Assembly (NCBI GenBank): GCA_032055545.1
Contig: DAMBQR010000014.1
Coordinates: 1 to 64,000, forward strand
From: Pseudescherichia sp032055545
GTDB lineage: Bacteria; Pseudomonadota; Gammaproteobacteria; Enterobacterales; Enterobacteriaceae
Direction of reading: 5' to 3'
DNA: 64,000 nucleotides
Shown: one piece after another, positions 24,460-32,834 of the stretch
How positions within the stretch are numbered: the first letter of the stretch is position 1
How the letters are laid out: every line of letters starts with the position of its first letter
The notes under the pieces: generated by a model
What the model was told of the DNA's origin: nothing
Databases searched by the model: none
What the model saw: the letters and a program-made list of their open reading frames with translations, nothing else
Position numbers and translations under genes: made by a program

Positions 24460-25140
24460 ATGTTGAAGAATACTCTGATCCTTGCGTCTCTTATCGGTGC
24501 CTCTTTTGCTGCGCAGGCGGTGACTGTCGATCTGCGTCACGAATATATTGATAACGGCACTAATGCCGATCGCGTGGCGGTCTCTCACCGTTTTGATAAC
24601 GGCCTGGGTTTTGGCGTCGAAGCAAAATGGAAATCCGGCGGCGATAACGCCGATCAGCCATTAACCGAGCTGGTCGGCAACGGCCACGAAGAATCGTTGA
24701 ACTGGCGCTGGAAAGCGACAGATAATTTTGCCCTGAACCCGGGCATTAATATTGAAAGTAAAGATACCTTCTCTATCTATAAACCCTATCTGCACGCGCA
24801 GTACAGCTTTGACAGCGGTATCTATATCGCTGGTCGCTACCGCTATGAGTATACCCGTAACCCGGACTCCGATGTGGTTGATAACAAAGTCAATAAATTC
24901 GATGCGTGGGTAGGCTGGGCGATGGGCGACTGGCGTACCGAGCTGAACTACGTTTATGCGAAAAGCACCGAAGACGTTGTTCGTGAAAATAACAAAACCT
25001 ATTCTAACGAATATAATGCCAAGCTTGCTTATAAATGGGATAAAAACTGGTCCCCTTATGCGGAGGTGGGTAACGTCGGCGTGAAAAATACCGACGAGCG
25101 GCAGACGCGTTTCCGTGTTGGCGTAGCATATACCTTCTAA
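24460..25140 (+). CDS. kdgM: Oligogalacturonate-specific outer-membrane porin KdgM
   Basis: A 226-residue outer-membrane beta-barrel. A signal peptide covers residues 1-19 (MLKNTLILASLIGASFAAQA), then the mature chain starts VTVDLRHEYIDNG. Alternating amphipathic strands run to a C-terminal phenylalanine (RFRVGVAYTF), the sorting signal for the BAM complex. KdgM forms a narrow 12-strand pore lined with arginines that passes acidic oligogalacturonides. The ATG at 24460 is preferred to the TTG at 24448 because it sits just after GAGGGTGG. It heads the oligogalacturonide locus and is convergent with ogl. Confidence 0.9.
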   Translation: MLKNTLILASLIGASFAAQAVTVDLRHEYIDNGTNADRVAVSHRFDNGLGFGVEAKWKSGGDNADQPLTELVGNGHEESLNWRWKATDNFALNPGINIESKDTFSIYKPYLHAQYSFDSGIYIAGRYRYEYTRNPDSDVVDNKVNKFDAWVGWAMGDWRTELNYVYAKSTEDVVRENNKTYSNEYNAKLAYKWDKNWSPYAEVGNVGVKNTDERQTRFRVGVAYTF

Positions 25141-25158
25141 CTGAACCCTCATGAGAAG

Positions 25159-25187
25159 ACCCCGGAGCAGTTGGCCGGGGTTTTTTC
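25159..25187 (+). terminator. Terminator of kdgM
   Basis: ACCCCGG, a nine-base loop, CCGGGGT and a T-run, 18 bases after the kdgM stop. Confidence 0.9.
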
Positions 25188-25239
25188 GTTATATAATACG
25201 AGCGCTAAAAATAGCGTCTTCAAGAAAAATAATACAGAT

Positions 25240-25265
25240 AAAAAAAGGCCCTCCATACGGAGGGC
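25240..25265 (-). terminator. Terminator of ogl
   Basis: On the minus strand GCCCTCC, loop GTAT, GGAGGGC is followed by CTTTTTTT. It is 26 bases beyond the ogl stop. Confidence 0.85.
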
Positions 25266-25290
25266 AAGGCCAGTTACTAAACACACTCAA

Positions 25291-26466
25291 TTATGCTTGT
25301 AGCCATTCACGCTGCTCGGGAAGCCGGGCGATATAGAGCGCAGGCTTACCGTCTTTGTCGGAGCTAAACAGAACCGCGCTGTCGTCCGGCGTAAATGACG
25401 GGTGCGGATGGGTCACCTGGCGGCTATTTGCCACCGTGGCCCAGGAAGTATCATGACGTGCCGCGCGGTAGTAGCGCTTCTCTGCCACGTCGAATACGTA
25501 GATATAGGGATCGTTATCGATGCTATAACCATCGGCATCGTTAACATCAACCGGCGAGCCTGAACCGTCACCCACCAGCAGAGTGCCATCAACGTTGCTC
25601 ATCAGATGCGAACAGGCTGGCATCGTCATGATCGCTTCGTTAACCCCGGTAGTCGGATCAAAGCGATAGATGGTGCGGCCCTGCTGTCCCTTCAGGTAGG
25701 AGACGTAGACCAGCGCCGAGCCGTCCGGTACCCAGAACTCATGGGTGCAGCTTTCGCCTTCAGCATGGGTCTTCACTTTACGGATGTTGCTGCCATCCTC
25801 GTTTACCAGCCACATGCGGGCATCCACCAGGTCGTGCGGGCCCTCATGGCAGAAGGCAACGGTGTTATCGTCAAACGGACGATAGATAGGATGGCCCAGC
25901 CAGAGCTTCTCTTCATGAATAGTGGCACTTTCACCGGTCTGCAAATCGACGCGCAGCAGGCGGCAGTGGGGGCCTTTCAGGAAGAAGTCGTGGAAAATTT
26001 TCCAGTCATTAAGCGGCGTCCAGTCGCTTTTGGCAATTTCGATACCCACCAGCTTAGTGCAGTCGCTGTTCGCCACCCAGGTGCCGTAGCCAACCCACTC
26101 GTCCGGCACGCGATAGACTTCGCGCTCGGCCAGGGTTTCGAGGTTCACTTCGCGCAGGGTGCGGTCGTTTTTAACGTAGTAGAGGGCCGTGTCATCCGGC
26201 GACAGGAAGCCGCCGAAGGTGTTATCGCCCGCGCCCTCGGTCAGCTGCACCGCTTCAGATTTCGCAATGTTCAGCAGATAGTAGTTCCAGTGGCCATCAA
26301 ATTCACCTGCGAAAAGCAGGTGGCTGCCATCGTTAAAAAAGCATTTCTGATAGAAGTAATTACGATGACAGGTGACTTCAGGAGGCGTTAAGCGGATCAC
26401 TTCCGCACCCGTGTCCGGATCGCGGCTGACTTCATAGTTAAGCTTAACCCGCATACCTTTCGCCAT
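25291..26466 (-). CDS. ogl: Oligogalacturonate lyase
   Basis: A 391-residue cytoplasmic polysaccharide lyase of family 22 (about 388 in Dickeya), with the propeller fold typical of the family. It has no signal peptide and begins MAKGMRVKLNYEVSRDPDTG. Repeats such as AGDNTFGGFLSPDDTALYYV and SFTPDDSAVLFSSDKDGKPA are propeller blades. Metal-binding histidine candidates lie in HEFWVPDG, CSHLMSN and VTHPHPSF. It cleaves digalacturonate and its unsaturated form by beta-elimination, giving 5-keto-4-deoxyuronate. AAGGAGATAAGT precedes the ATG at 26466, so the in-frame start 30 bases upstream is rejected. Read divergently from kduI. Confidence 0.92.
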   Translation of the reverse strand: MAKGMRVKLNYEVSRDPDTGAEVIRLTPPEVTCHRNYFYQKCFFNDGSHLLFAGEFDGHWNYYLLNIAKSEAVQLTEGAGDNTFGGFLSPDDTALYYVKNDRTLREVNLETLAEREVYRVPDEWVGYGTWVANSDCTKLVGIEIAKSDWTPLNDWKIFHDFFLKGPHCRLLRVDLQTGESATIHEEKLWLGHPIYRPFDDNTVAFCHEGPHDLVDARMWLVNEDGSNIRKVKTHAEGESCTHEFWVPDGSALVYVSYLKGQQGRTIYRFDPTTGVNEAIMTMPACSHLMSNVDGTLLVGDGSGSPVDVNDADGYSIDNDPYIYVFDVAEKRYYRAARHDTSWATVANSRQVTHPHPSFTPDDSAVLFSSDKDGKPALYIARLPEQREWLQA

Positions 26467-26558
26467 ACTTATCTCCTTGTTGAGAGGGCCTGTCACGATG
26501 TTTCGGCCAGCGTAATGACCCGAATGGATTATGAGTTTAAAAACTAGGTGTCAAATTA

Positions 26559-26576
26559 TCAAAACATCGTTTCAAT
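26559..26576. promoter_or_regulatory. KdgR-like operator before ogl
   Basis: AAAACATCGTTTCAAT at 26561-26576 fits the KdgR pattern with a central CG. It is about 95 bases upstream of the ogl ATG. Confidence 0.6.
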
Positions 26577-26577
26577 A

Positions 26578-26593
26578 TGTGTGATTGGTCACG
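26578..26593. promoter_or_regulatory. CRP-like site between ogl and kduI
   Basis: TGTGT-GATTGG-TCACG matches the TGTGA-N6-TCACA pattern with one mismatch in each half. It abuts the ogl KdgR-like site, a pairing common in pectin genes. Confidence 0.45.
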
Positions 26594-26824
26594 CACTTTA
26601 TAAGAAAAAAGTCTCATCTATATGAAGAAGGGTAGGCGGAAAATGTACGTCTTTGATTTGCGGCAAGAAAAATCAACGAGATAGCTCAAAATCAAAGATT
26701 TCATAGGTAACTGTTAATAAACAATTTTTTATCATTCACTTCAACCAGCACTTGCAGGCTGTAGGATGTCAACGCCAAACAATCGTGATCCTAATTGCAA
26801 TTTTCAAACGAAATAGCAGAAAAA

Positions 26825-26910
26825 ATGAAACAATGTTTTATTTGCAATTGAAAACACGTTTTAGCCGGGATAATATGGCCGCCATACTACAAAACGGAAC
26901 AGCGTTTCGA
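26825..26910. promoter_or_regulatory. Cluster of three KdgR-like operators before kduI
   Basis: Site 1, ATGAAACAATGTTTTATTT (26825-26843), is the best match to the KdgR palindrome in the window. Site 2 is TGAAAACACGTTTTA (26849-26863). Site 3 is ACGGAACAGCGTTTCG (26894-26909). They sit 46-131 bases before the kduI start. Confidence 0.6.
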
Positions 26911-26955
26911 CGCTCCGTTGCGTGACGTTCGGTCAAAACGATTTCGGAGGTAAAT

Positions 26956-27792
26956 GTGGAAGTCAGACAAAGCATCCACAGCGCACATGCTAAGACGCTG
27001 GACACCCAGGGGCTGCGCGACGAGTTTTTAGTTGAGCAGGTATTCGAGGCGGACGCGTACACCATGGTGTACAGCCATATCGACCGCATTATCGTTGGCG
27101 GCATCATGCCGGTGGCGAAAACCGTTGCCGTGGGCGGTGAAGTGGGCAAGCAGCTGGGCGTTAGCTACTTCCTCGAGCGCCGCGAGCTGGGCACCATCAA
27201 TATCGGCGGTCCGGGCACCATCACCGTTGACGGCCAGTGCTACGAAATTGGCCATCGCGATGCGCTCTATGTCGGCAAAGAGGCTAAAGAGGTGGTGTTT
27301 GCCAGCCTCGATCCGGCAAAACCGGCTAAGTTCTACTACAACTGCGCCCCGGCGCACACTGCCTATCCGACCAAAAAAGTGACCCCGGCGGATGTCGCTC
27401 CGGTGACCCTTGGCGATCCGCTCACCAGCAACCGCCGCACCATCAATAAATACTTCGTGCCGGACGTGCTGGAGACCTGCCAGCTGAGCATGGGCCTGAC
27501 CGAGCTGGAGCCGGGCAACCTGTGGAACACCATGCCGTGCCATACCCATGAGCGCCGGATGGAGGTCTACTTCTACTTCAATATGGATGAGGACGCCTGC
27601 GTGTTCCATATGATGGGCCAGCCGCAGGAGACGCGCCACATCATCATGCATAACGAACAGGCGGTGATCTCACCGAGCTGGTCTATTCACTCTGGCGTCG
27701 GTACCCGCGCTTACACCTTCATCTGGGGGATGGTAGGGGAAAACCAGGTCTTTGATGATATGGACCACGTTGCCGTTAAGGATCTGCGCTAA
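26956..27792 (+). CDS. kduI: 5-keto-4-deoxyuronate isomerase
   Basis: A 278-residue cytoplasmic zinc isomerase (4-deoxy-L-threo-5-hexosulose-uronate ketol-isomerase). It converts the lyase product to 2,5-diketo-3-deoxygluconate for KduD. The cupin metal site is visible in TMPCHTHERRMEVYFYF and a further His in SPSWSIHSGVG. It is nearly identical to E. coli KduI along its whole length (VRQSIHSAHAKTLDTQGLR start). The start is GTG at 26956 after CGGAGG; the nearby ATG at 26954 is out of frame. kduD follows 61 bases later, in one operon. Confidence 0.95.
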   Translation: MEVRQSIHSAHAKTLDTQGLRDEFLVEQVFEADAYTMVYSHIDRIIVGGIMPVAKTVAVGGEVGKQLGVSYFLERRELGTINIGGPGTITVDGQCYEIGHRDALYVGKEAKEVVFASLDPAKPAKFYYNCAPAHTAYPTKKVTPADVAPVTLGDPLTSNRRTINKYFVPDVLETCQLSMGLTELEPGNLWNTMPCHTHERRMEVYFYFNMDEDACVFHMMGQPQETRHIIMHNEQAVISPSWSIHSGVGTRAYTFIWGMVGENQVFDDMDHVAVKDLR

Positions 27793-27853
27793 GTCGCGGA
27801 GAGCAAAGCAAACCCTGCCTGGCGAACAGGCGCAGATAGATTAAGGAACCACT

Positions 27854-28615
27854 ATGATTCTGAATGCATTTTCTCTTGAAGGTAAAGTTGCGGTTGTCTC
27901 TGGCTGTGACACCGGCCTGGGTCAGGGGATGGCCCTGGGCCTGGCAGAAGCGGGCTGCGACATCGTCGGGATTAATATCGTTGAGCCGACCGAGACCATT
28001 GAGCGCGTCACCGCGCTGGGTCGCCGTTTCCTGAGCCTGACCGCTGACCTGCGTCAGATCGACGGCATCCCTGCGCTGCTGGAGCGTGCGGTGAATGAGT
28101 TCGGCCACATTGACGTGCTGGTGAACAACGCGGGTCTGATCCGTCGTGAAGACGCGATCAACTTCAGCGAAAAAGACTGGGACGACGTCATGGATCTCAA
28201 CATCAAGAGCGTGTTCTTTATGTCCCAGGCGGCGGCGAAGCACTTTATCGCCCAGGGCAACGGCGGCAAAATCATCAACATCGCCTCAATGCTCTCTTTC
28301 CAGGGTGGCATTCGCGTACCGTCCTACACTGCCTCCAAAAGCGGCGTGATGGGTATCACCCGCCTGATGGCTAACGAGTGGGCGAAGCACAACATTAACG
28401 TCAACGCCATCGCACCGGGCTACATGGCAACCAACAACACCCAGCAGCTGCGTGCCGACGAGCAGCGTAGCGCTGAGATCCTCGACCGTATCCCGGCGGG
28501 TCGCTGGGGTCTGCCGAGCGATCTGATGGGGCCGGTGGTGTTCCTGGCCTCCAGCGCCTCTGACTACATCAATGGCTATACCGTTGCGGTAGACGGCGGC
28601 TGGCTGGCGCGTTAA
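27854..28615 (+). CDS. kduD: 2-keto-3-deoxygluconate 5-dehydrogenase
   Basis: A 253-residue SDR that reduces 2,5-diketo-3-deoxygluconate to 2-keto-3-deoxygluconate with NADH. Family motifs are intact: VSGCDTGLGQGMALGLAEAG, NNAGLIRR, catalytic Ser in NIASMLSFQG, YTASKSGVMG, and the C-terminal DYINGYTVAVDGGWLAR. Last enzyme of the pathway in this window; KdgK and KdgA, which finish it, are not here. Preceded by AAGGAACC and followed by a strong terminator. Confidence 0.95.
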   Translation: MILNAFSLEGKVAVVSGCDTGLGQGMALGLAEAGCDIVGINIVEPTETIERVTALGRRFLSLTADLRQIDGIPALLERAVNEFGHIDVLVNNAGLIRREDAINFSEKDWDDVMDLNIKSVFFMSQAAAKHFIAQGNGGKIINIASMLSFQGGIRVPSYTASKSGVMGITRLMANEWAKHNINVNAIAPGYMATNNTQQLRADEQRSAEILDRIPAGRWGLPSDLMGPVVFLASSASDYINGYTVAVDGGWLAR

Positions 28616-28636
28616 TTCCTAAGGTTAGGCAATGTG

Positions 28637-28664
28637 AACCCTGCTCTCCGGCAGGGTTTTTTTT
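28637..28664 (+). terminator. Terminator of kduID
   Basis: AACCCTGC, loop TCTCCG, GCAGGGTT and a further run of T, 21 bases past the kduD stop. Confidence 0.9.
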
Positions 28665-28682
28665 ACCGCTAAATCAGATAAA

Positions 28683-28849
28683 TCCATATACGCAATCGCG
28701 AAATATCCATATCAAAATTCCTCATCAAAGCAGTTCTCTGTTTATTTATTAGCTAAAACAGACCATTAAAATAATTTGATAATATTAACTGAGATTATCA
28801 AAGTGGAATATCCATCACATAAACCATATGCACAGCAATTAAATCCATA
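28683..28849 (+). promoter_or_regulatory. AraC half-site-like repeats in the araE promoter region
   Basis: Four copies of TCCATA or TCCATC, at 28683, 28706, 28811 and 28844, resemble the conserved half of AraC-binding sites (TAGC-N7-TCCATA), though the TAGC part is poor. They occupy the 315-base gap between kduD and araE, which otherwise holds no gene. E. coli araE is activated by AraC and CRP. Confidence 0.4.
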
Positions 28850-28930
28850 TCTACGACCGTTACTCCCTGACACCTTTTGCCGTCCCTCTCTTACTTTCAA
28901 TAGACGATTTACTACTTCAGGCAAGAAAAG

Positions 28931-30349
28931 ATGAGTTCATTTAGTCATAACGCACCGTCAGTGCCGCGCGCGTTACAGGATACGCGCCGCATGAATCTTT
29001 TTGTCTCCATCTCCGCCGCCGTGGCCGGCCTGCTGTTTGGCCTGGATATCGGCGTCATCGCCGGAGCGCTCCCCTTTATTACCGATCACTTTACCTTGAC
29101 CAGCCGCCAGCAGGAGTGGGTGGTGAGCAGCATGATGCTGGGGGCGGCCATCGGGGCGCTGTTTAACGGCTGGCTCTCGTTTCGTCTGGGACGCAAATAC
29201 AGCCTGATGGCGGGGGCCATTCTTTTTGTCGTAGGATCTCTCGGGTCGGCCTTTGCCTCTGGCGTAGAGATGCTGATCTTCTCCCGGGTGATCCTCGGCG
29301 TGGCGGTGGGTATCGCCTCCTATACCGCGCCGCTCTATCTCTCCGAGATGGCGAGCGAGAACGTGCGCGGCAAGATGATCAGCATGTATCAGCTGATGGT
29401 GACGTTAGGCATCGTGATGGCCTTTCTCTCCGATACGGCGCTGAGCTATTCCGGTAACTGGCGCGCCATGCTGGGGGTGCTGGCCCTGCCGGCGCTGGTG
29501 CTGATCGTACTGGTGATCTTCCTGCCCAACAGTCCGCGCTGGCTGGCGGAGAAGGGGCGGCATATCGAGGCGGAGGAGGTGCTGCGCATGCTGCGCGATA
29601 CCTCCGAGAAAGCGCGGGAGGAGTTGAACGAAATCCGCGAAAGCCTGAAGCATAAGCAGGGCGGATGGGGGCTGTTCAAAGCTAACCGCAACGTGCGCCG
29701 GGCGGTATTTCTCGGCATGCTGTTACAGGCGATGCAGCAGTTTACCGGGATGAACATCATTATGTATTACGCCCCGCGCATCTTTAAGATGGCCGGGTTT
29801 ACCACCACCGAACAGCAGATGATCGCTACCCTGGTGGTTGGCCTGACCTTTATGTTCGCGACCTTTATCGCCATCTTTATGGTGGATAAAGCCGGACGTA
29901 AGCCCGCGCTGAAGATCGGTTTTAGCGTGATGGCCTTTGGCACGCTGGTGCTGGGCTACTGCCTGATGCAGTTCGATAACGGCACCGCCTCCAGCGGGCT
30001 CTCCTGGCTCTCTGTCGGCATGACCATGATCTGTATCGCCGGATACGCCATGAGCGCCGCACCGGTAGTGTGGATCCTCTGCTCGGAGATCCAGCCCCTG
30101 AAGTGCCGCGACTTCGGCATTACCTGCTCAACCACCACCAACTGGGTGTCGAACATGATTATCGGCGCAACCTTCCTGACGCTGCTTGATGCCATCGGCG
30201 CAGCGGGCACCTTCTGGCTCTATACCGCGCTGAATATTGCCTTTGTGGGCATTACCTTCTGGCTGATCCCGGAGACGAAAAACGTCACCCTTGAGCATAT
30301 TGAGCGTAAGCTGATGGCGGGAGAGAAATTAAGGAATATCGGGGTATAA
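28931..30349 (+). CDS. araE: Arabinose:proton symporter
   Basis: A 472-residue MFS sugar porter with 12 membrane segments, nearly identical to E. coli AraE. It shows the GLDIGVIAGALPFITDHF first helix, the RXGRK loop between helices 2 and 3 (FRLGRKYS), PNSPRWLAEKGR, the QQFTGMNIIMYYAPRIF helix 7 motif and the C-terminal LIPETKNVTLEHIERKL. It imports L-arabinose with a proton. Arabinose is a pectin side-chain sugar, so its place inside the oligogalacturonide locus is functionally sensible. It is convergent with the tog operon, from which a REP element separates it. Confidence 0.95.
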   Translation: MSSFSHNAPSVPRALQDTRRMNLFVSISAAVAGLLFGLDIGVIAGALPFITDHFTLTSRQQEWVVSSMMLGAAIGALFNGWLSFRLGRKYSLMAGAILFVVGSLGSAFASGVEMLIFSRVILGVAVGIASYTAPLYLSEMASENVRGKMISMYQLMVTLGIVMAFLSDTALSYSGNWRAMLGVLALPALVLIVLVIFLPNSPRWLAEKGRHIEAEEVLRMLRDTSEKAREELNEIRESLKHKQGGWGLFKANRNVRRAVFLGMLLQAMQQFTGMNIIMYYAPRIFKMAGFTTTEQQMIATLVVGLTFMFATFIAIFMVDKAGRKPALKIGFSVMAFGTLVLGYCLMQFDNGTASSGLSWLSVGMTMICIAGYAMSAAPVVWILCSEIQPLKCRDFGITCSTTTNWVSNMIIGATFLTLLDAIGAAGTFWLYTALNIAFVGITFWLIPETKNVTLEHIERKLMAGEKLRNIGV

Positions 30350-30352
30350 ACC

Positions 30353-30383
30353 GTAGGCCGGGCAAGCGCGAGCGCCGCCCGGC
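30353..30383. repeat. REP-type palindrome between araE and togB
   Basis: GTAGGCCGGGC, a short GC-rich centre and GCCGCCCGGC form the imperfect stem of a repetitive extragenic palindrome. It lies in the 42-base gap between two convergent units and may serve as a bidirectional transcript end. Confidence 0.6.
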
Positions 30384-30391
30384 ATGTTGCA

Positions 30392-31681
30392 TTAGCGCAT
30401 TGCGCGTTTCAGGATACGCTCAGCCTGGCGCTGGAAGTCTGCCGCGGTCTCTTCCACGGTTTTCTGGCCGTAGTCAATGTACTGCAGGGAAGTACCAAAC
30501 TGGGCCACTACCTGCGGGTCGTCAAAGTAGGGCGATACCGTCAGCTTCGCCGGCAGGGACTGCGCCAGGCGCAGGCCGGCAACCGACGGATCTTCCTCTT
30601 TGATGGTGCCGTTCGCGGTCAGGGTCTCCACTGCCGCCTTGCTCAGCGGTACGCCACGCTCAAGGCCCAGCGTCTCCGCCCCCTCTTTGCTGTTCAGCAG
30701 GAAGTTAATCAGCTGCGCCGCCTCTTTCGGATGCTTGGTCGATTTACCAATCGACAGCATCTGCGCCGGTTTAAAGAACAGACCTGCGTCGGTAGCGCCC
30801 GGCAGCATCGGATAGCTGCCCAGCTCCAGCTTCGCCGGTGGCTTCAGGTTATCGGAGTATTTGGTGATGGTAGAGTTCCACATGTAGGTGCCCCCCCATT
30901 CACCCTCGATCCACGGCTTCATCTCATACATGTTGCTCTTACCAAACGAGGCGTAGTATTTGGTATCCGGCATCACATGGCTATCGACGAGATCCTTATA
31001 GGTCTGGAAAAACTCCACCCACTGCGCTTTGCTGTAGGCGAATTTTTTCGTCTTCTCATCCACCGCCGCGATGTTGTACTTCTGGATCATGTACGAGTTC
31101 AGCAGCGCCAGGGTGTCCTGGTGCTCCAGCACCACCGGGTAGTACTGCTTGCCCAGCTTGCTCTCAAAGGTTTTACCCGCGGCTTTCAGCTCATCCCAGG
31201 TTTTTGGGTACTCAACGCCCGCTTTTTTCCAGGTCTCATTGTTGAAGTAGAAGACGCGCGCGGTTACGGAGATCGGGATCCCGTTCAGCTTGCCGTTAAC
31301 GGTGGTCGATTTCAGCTCTTTCGGATCGAACTGGCTCAGGTCGATCACATCTTTTAGCTGGTTGAGGTCGTAGAAGCCGTCGCCGTTTTTAGAGAAGATC
31401 GGCAGCCAGTTCCAGTTGGTCTGCATCACGTCAGGCTCGGTGCCGCCAGCGATCTGCGTCGTCAGGCGGGAGAGATGGCCGTCCCAGCCGGTATATTCAG
31501 ATTTTACGTTAATGTCCGGGTGCTGCTTGTGAAACTCCTCGATCGCCTTCAGCGTCACCTGGTGGCGGCCGTTGCCACCCCACCAGGACATACGCAGGTC
31601 AACGTTATCCGCTGCCTGTGAAGGAAGGGCGCTCAGGCCTAATGTGGCGGAGATGGCTGCGCTTAAAAGCACTTTTTTCAT
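30392..31681 (-). CDS. togB: Oligogalacturonide-binding protein TogB
   Basis: A 429-residue periplasmic solute-binding protein of the SBP_1 (sugar) class. The signal peptide is MKKVLLSAAISATLGLSALP with cleavage after SQA; the mature chain continues ADNVDLRMSWWGGNGRHQVT. GGTEPDVMQTNWNWLPIF and the aromatic-rich ligand surface are typical of binding proteins for acidic oligosaccharides. Last gene of togMNAB, 13 bases after togA. The ATG at 31681 is preceded by CTGGAGT; the in-frame extension upstream is antisense to nothing useful and is rejected. Confidence 0.88.
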   Translation of the reverse strand: MKKVLLSAAISATLGLSALPSQAADNVDLRMSWWGGNGRHQVTLKAIEEFHKQHPDINVKSEYTGWDGHLSRLTTQIAGGTEPDVMQTNWNWLPIFSKNGDGFYDLNQLKDVIDLSQFDPKELKSTTVNGKLNGIPISVTARVFYFNNETWKKAGVEYPKTWDELKAAGKTFESKLGKQYYPVVLEHQDTLALLNSYMIQKYNIAAVDEKTKKFAYSKAQWVEFFQTYKDLVDSHVMPDTKYYASFGKSNMYEMKPWIEGEWGGTYMWNSTITKYSDNLKPPAKLELGSYPMLPGATDAGLFFKPAQMLSIGKSTKHPKEAAQLINFLLNSKEGAETLGLERGVPLSKAAVETLTANGTIKEEDPSVAGLRLAQSLPAKLTVSPYFDDPQVVAQFGTSLQYIDYGQKTVEETAADFQRQAERILKRAMR

Positions 31682-31694
31682 TTTTATACTCCAG

Positions 31695-32822
31695 TTAGAG
31701 AGAGATGTTCTGTTCAGTTTTCGCGTCAAAGATATGACACTTATCCATGTCAAACGTAAACCAGACCTTACGGTTAAGGCCCTTTTCAATCATGGGCTTA
31801 GCTTCGTCGGAGGGAATGCGGGCGGTCAGCTCATAGTCGGCAACTTTGAGGTAGACGAAGAACTCATGGCCCATGTTTTCAGTGCGCACCATTTCGCCAG
31901 TGCAGCCGCCTTCGGCAAACGGTTCATCGGAGAGGGAGACGAACTCCGGACGCACCCCGAAAAATACCGACTGGTTCTGATACGCGGCAACCTTCTCCTG
32001 CTGGCGAGCGTTCAGCGGCAGGCTCTCATCGCCGATGGTGATATGCAGGCGGCCCGCTTTATCAATCAGCTTACCGGGCTTGATGTTCATCTCCGGTGCG
32101 CCGATAAAGCCTGCCACGAACATATTTTTCGGGTGGTGATAGAGATTGTCCGGGGTATCCACCTGCATGATATGCCCCAGCTTCATTACGCAGATGCGAT
32201 CGCCCATGGTCATGGCTTCGGTCTGGTCATGGGTCACGTAGACGGTGGTAGCCGGTTTCCCGGACTTCTTCAGCTCCTTATGCAGATCCGAAATACGGAT
32301 ACGCATTGAGGCGCGCAGCTTAGCGTCAAGGTTAGAGAGCGGTTCATCAAACAGGAACACGTCCGGCTTCTTCACAATCGCCCGACCTACCGCCACGCGC
32401 TGGGCCTGACCGCCGGAGAGCTGGCGCGGCAGGCGCTCCAGCAGCTCTTCAAGCTCCAGAATCTTCGCCGCTTCGTCCACGTACCGGTCGATCTGATCCT
32501 TCGGCATCTTGCTCAGCTTGAGGCCGAAGGCGAGGTTTTCCCGCACCGTCATGTGCGGATAGAGGGCATAGTTCTGGAACACCATCGCAATGCCACGCTC
32601 TTTCGGCGCGAGGTTGTTCACCACCTTTTCGCCGATGCGCACTTCGCCGCCGCTGATAGTCTCCAGTCCGGCCAGCATGCGCAGGGTCGTGGACTTGGCG
32701 CAGCCGGACGGTCCGACAATCACCATAAACTCCCCGTCAGCGATCTTCAGGTCGATACCATGTACCGCCTTAAAGCCGTTGGAGTACACTTTTTCCAGCT
32801 TGTTGAAAATAACTTCAGCCAT
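31695..32822 (-). CDS. togA: Oligogalacturonide importer ATPase TogA
   Basis: A 375-residue ABC ATPase of the MalK/UgpC type. Walker A is VGPSGCAKSTTLRMLAGLET; note GCAKST where GCGKST is usual. The signature is QLSGGQAQRVAVGRAI, Walker B DVFLFDEPLSNLDAK, the H-loop VYVTHDQTEAM, and a C-terminal TOBE regulatory domain from about residue 240. It energises TogMN. The alanine in the P-loop also occurs in some close relatives and need not abolish activity. It lies 12 bases downstream of togN. Confidence 0.88.
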   Translation of the reverse strand: MAEVIFNKLEKVYSNGFKAVHGIDLKIADGEFMVIVGPSGCAKSTTLRMLAGLETISGGEVRIGEKVVNNLAPKERGIAMVFQNYALYPHMTVRENLAFGLKLSKMPKDQIDRYVDEAAKILELEELLERLPRQLSGGQAQRVAVGRAIVKKPDVFLFDEPLSNLDAKLRASMRIRISDLHKELKKSGKPATTVYVTHDQTEAMTMGDRICVMKLGHIMQVDTPDNLYHHPKNMFVAGFIGAPEMNIKPGKLIDKAGRLHITIGDESLPLNARQQEKVAAYQNQSVFFGVRPEFVSLSDEPFAEGGCTGEMVRTENMGHEFFVYLKVADYELTARIPSDEAKPMIEKGLNRKVWFTFDMDKCHIFDAKTEQNISL

Positions 32823-32834
32823 GATATTTCCCTC

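Larger units (their letters stand above)
26467..26955. other. Divergent control region between ogl and kduI
   Basis: About 490 bases, AT-rich, without a gene. It carries one KdgR-like site on the ogl side, a CRP-like site beside it, and three KdgR-like sites clustered on the kduI side at 26825-26910. The density of sites marks it as the regulatory hub of the pectin locus. Confidence 0.6.

Noticed and set aside
25151..25336. 61-codon plus-strand frame after kdgM
   Set aside because: It consists of the kdgM terminator, the ogl terminator and antisense to the ogl end.
32680..32715. Inactive P-loop in TogA (GCAKST instead of GCGKST)
   Set aside because: The Lys and Ser/Thr that contact ATP are kept and the other motifs are intact, so I do not call the gene broken.
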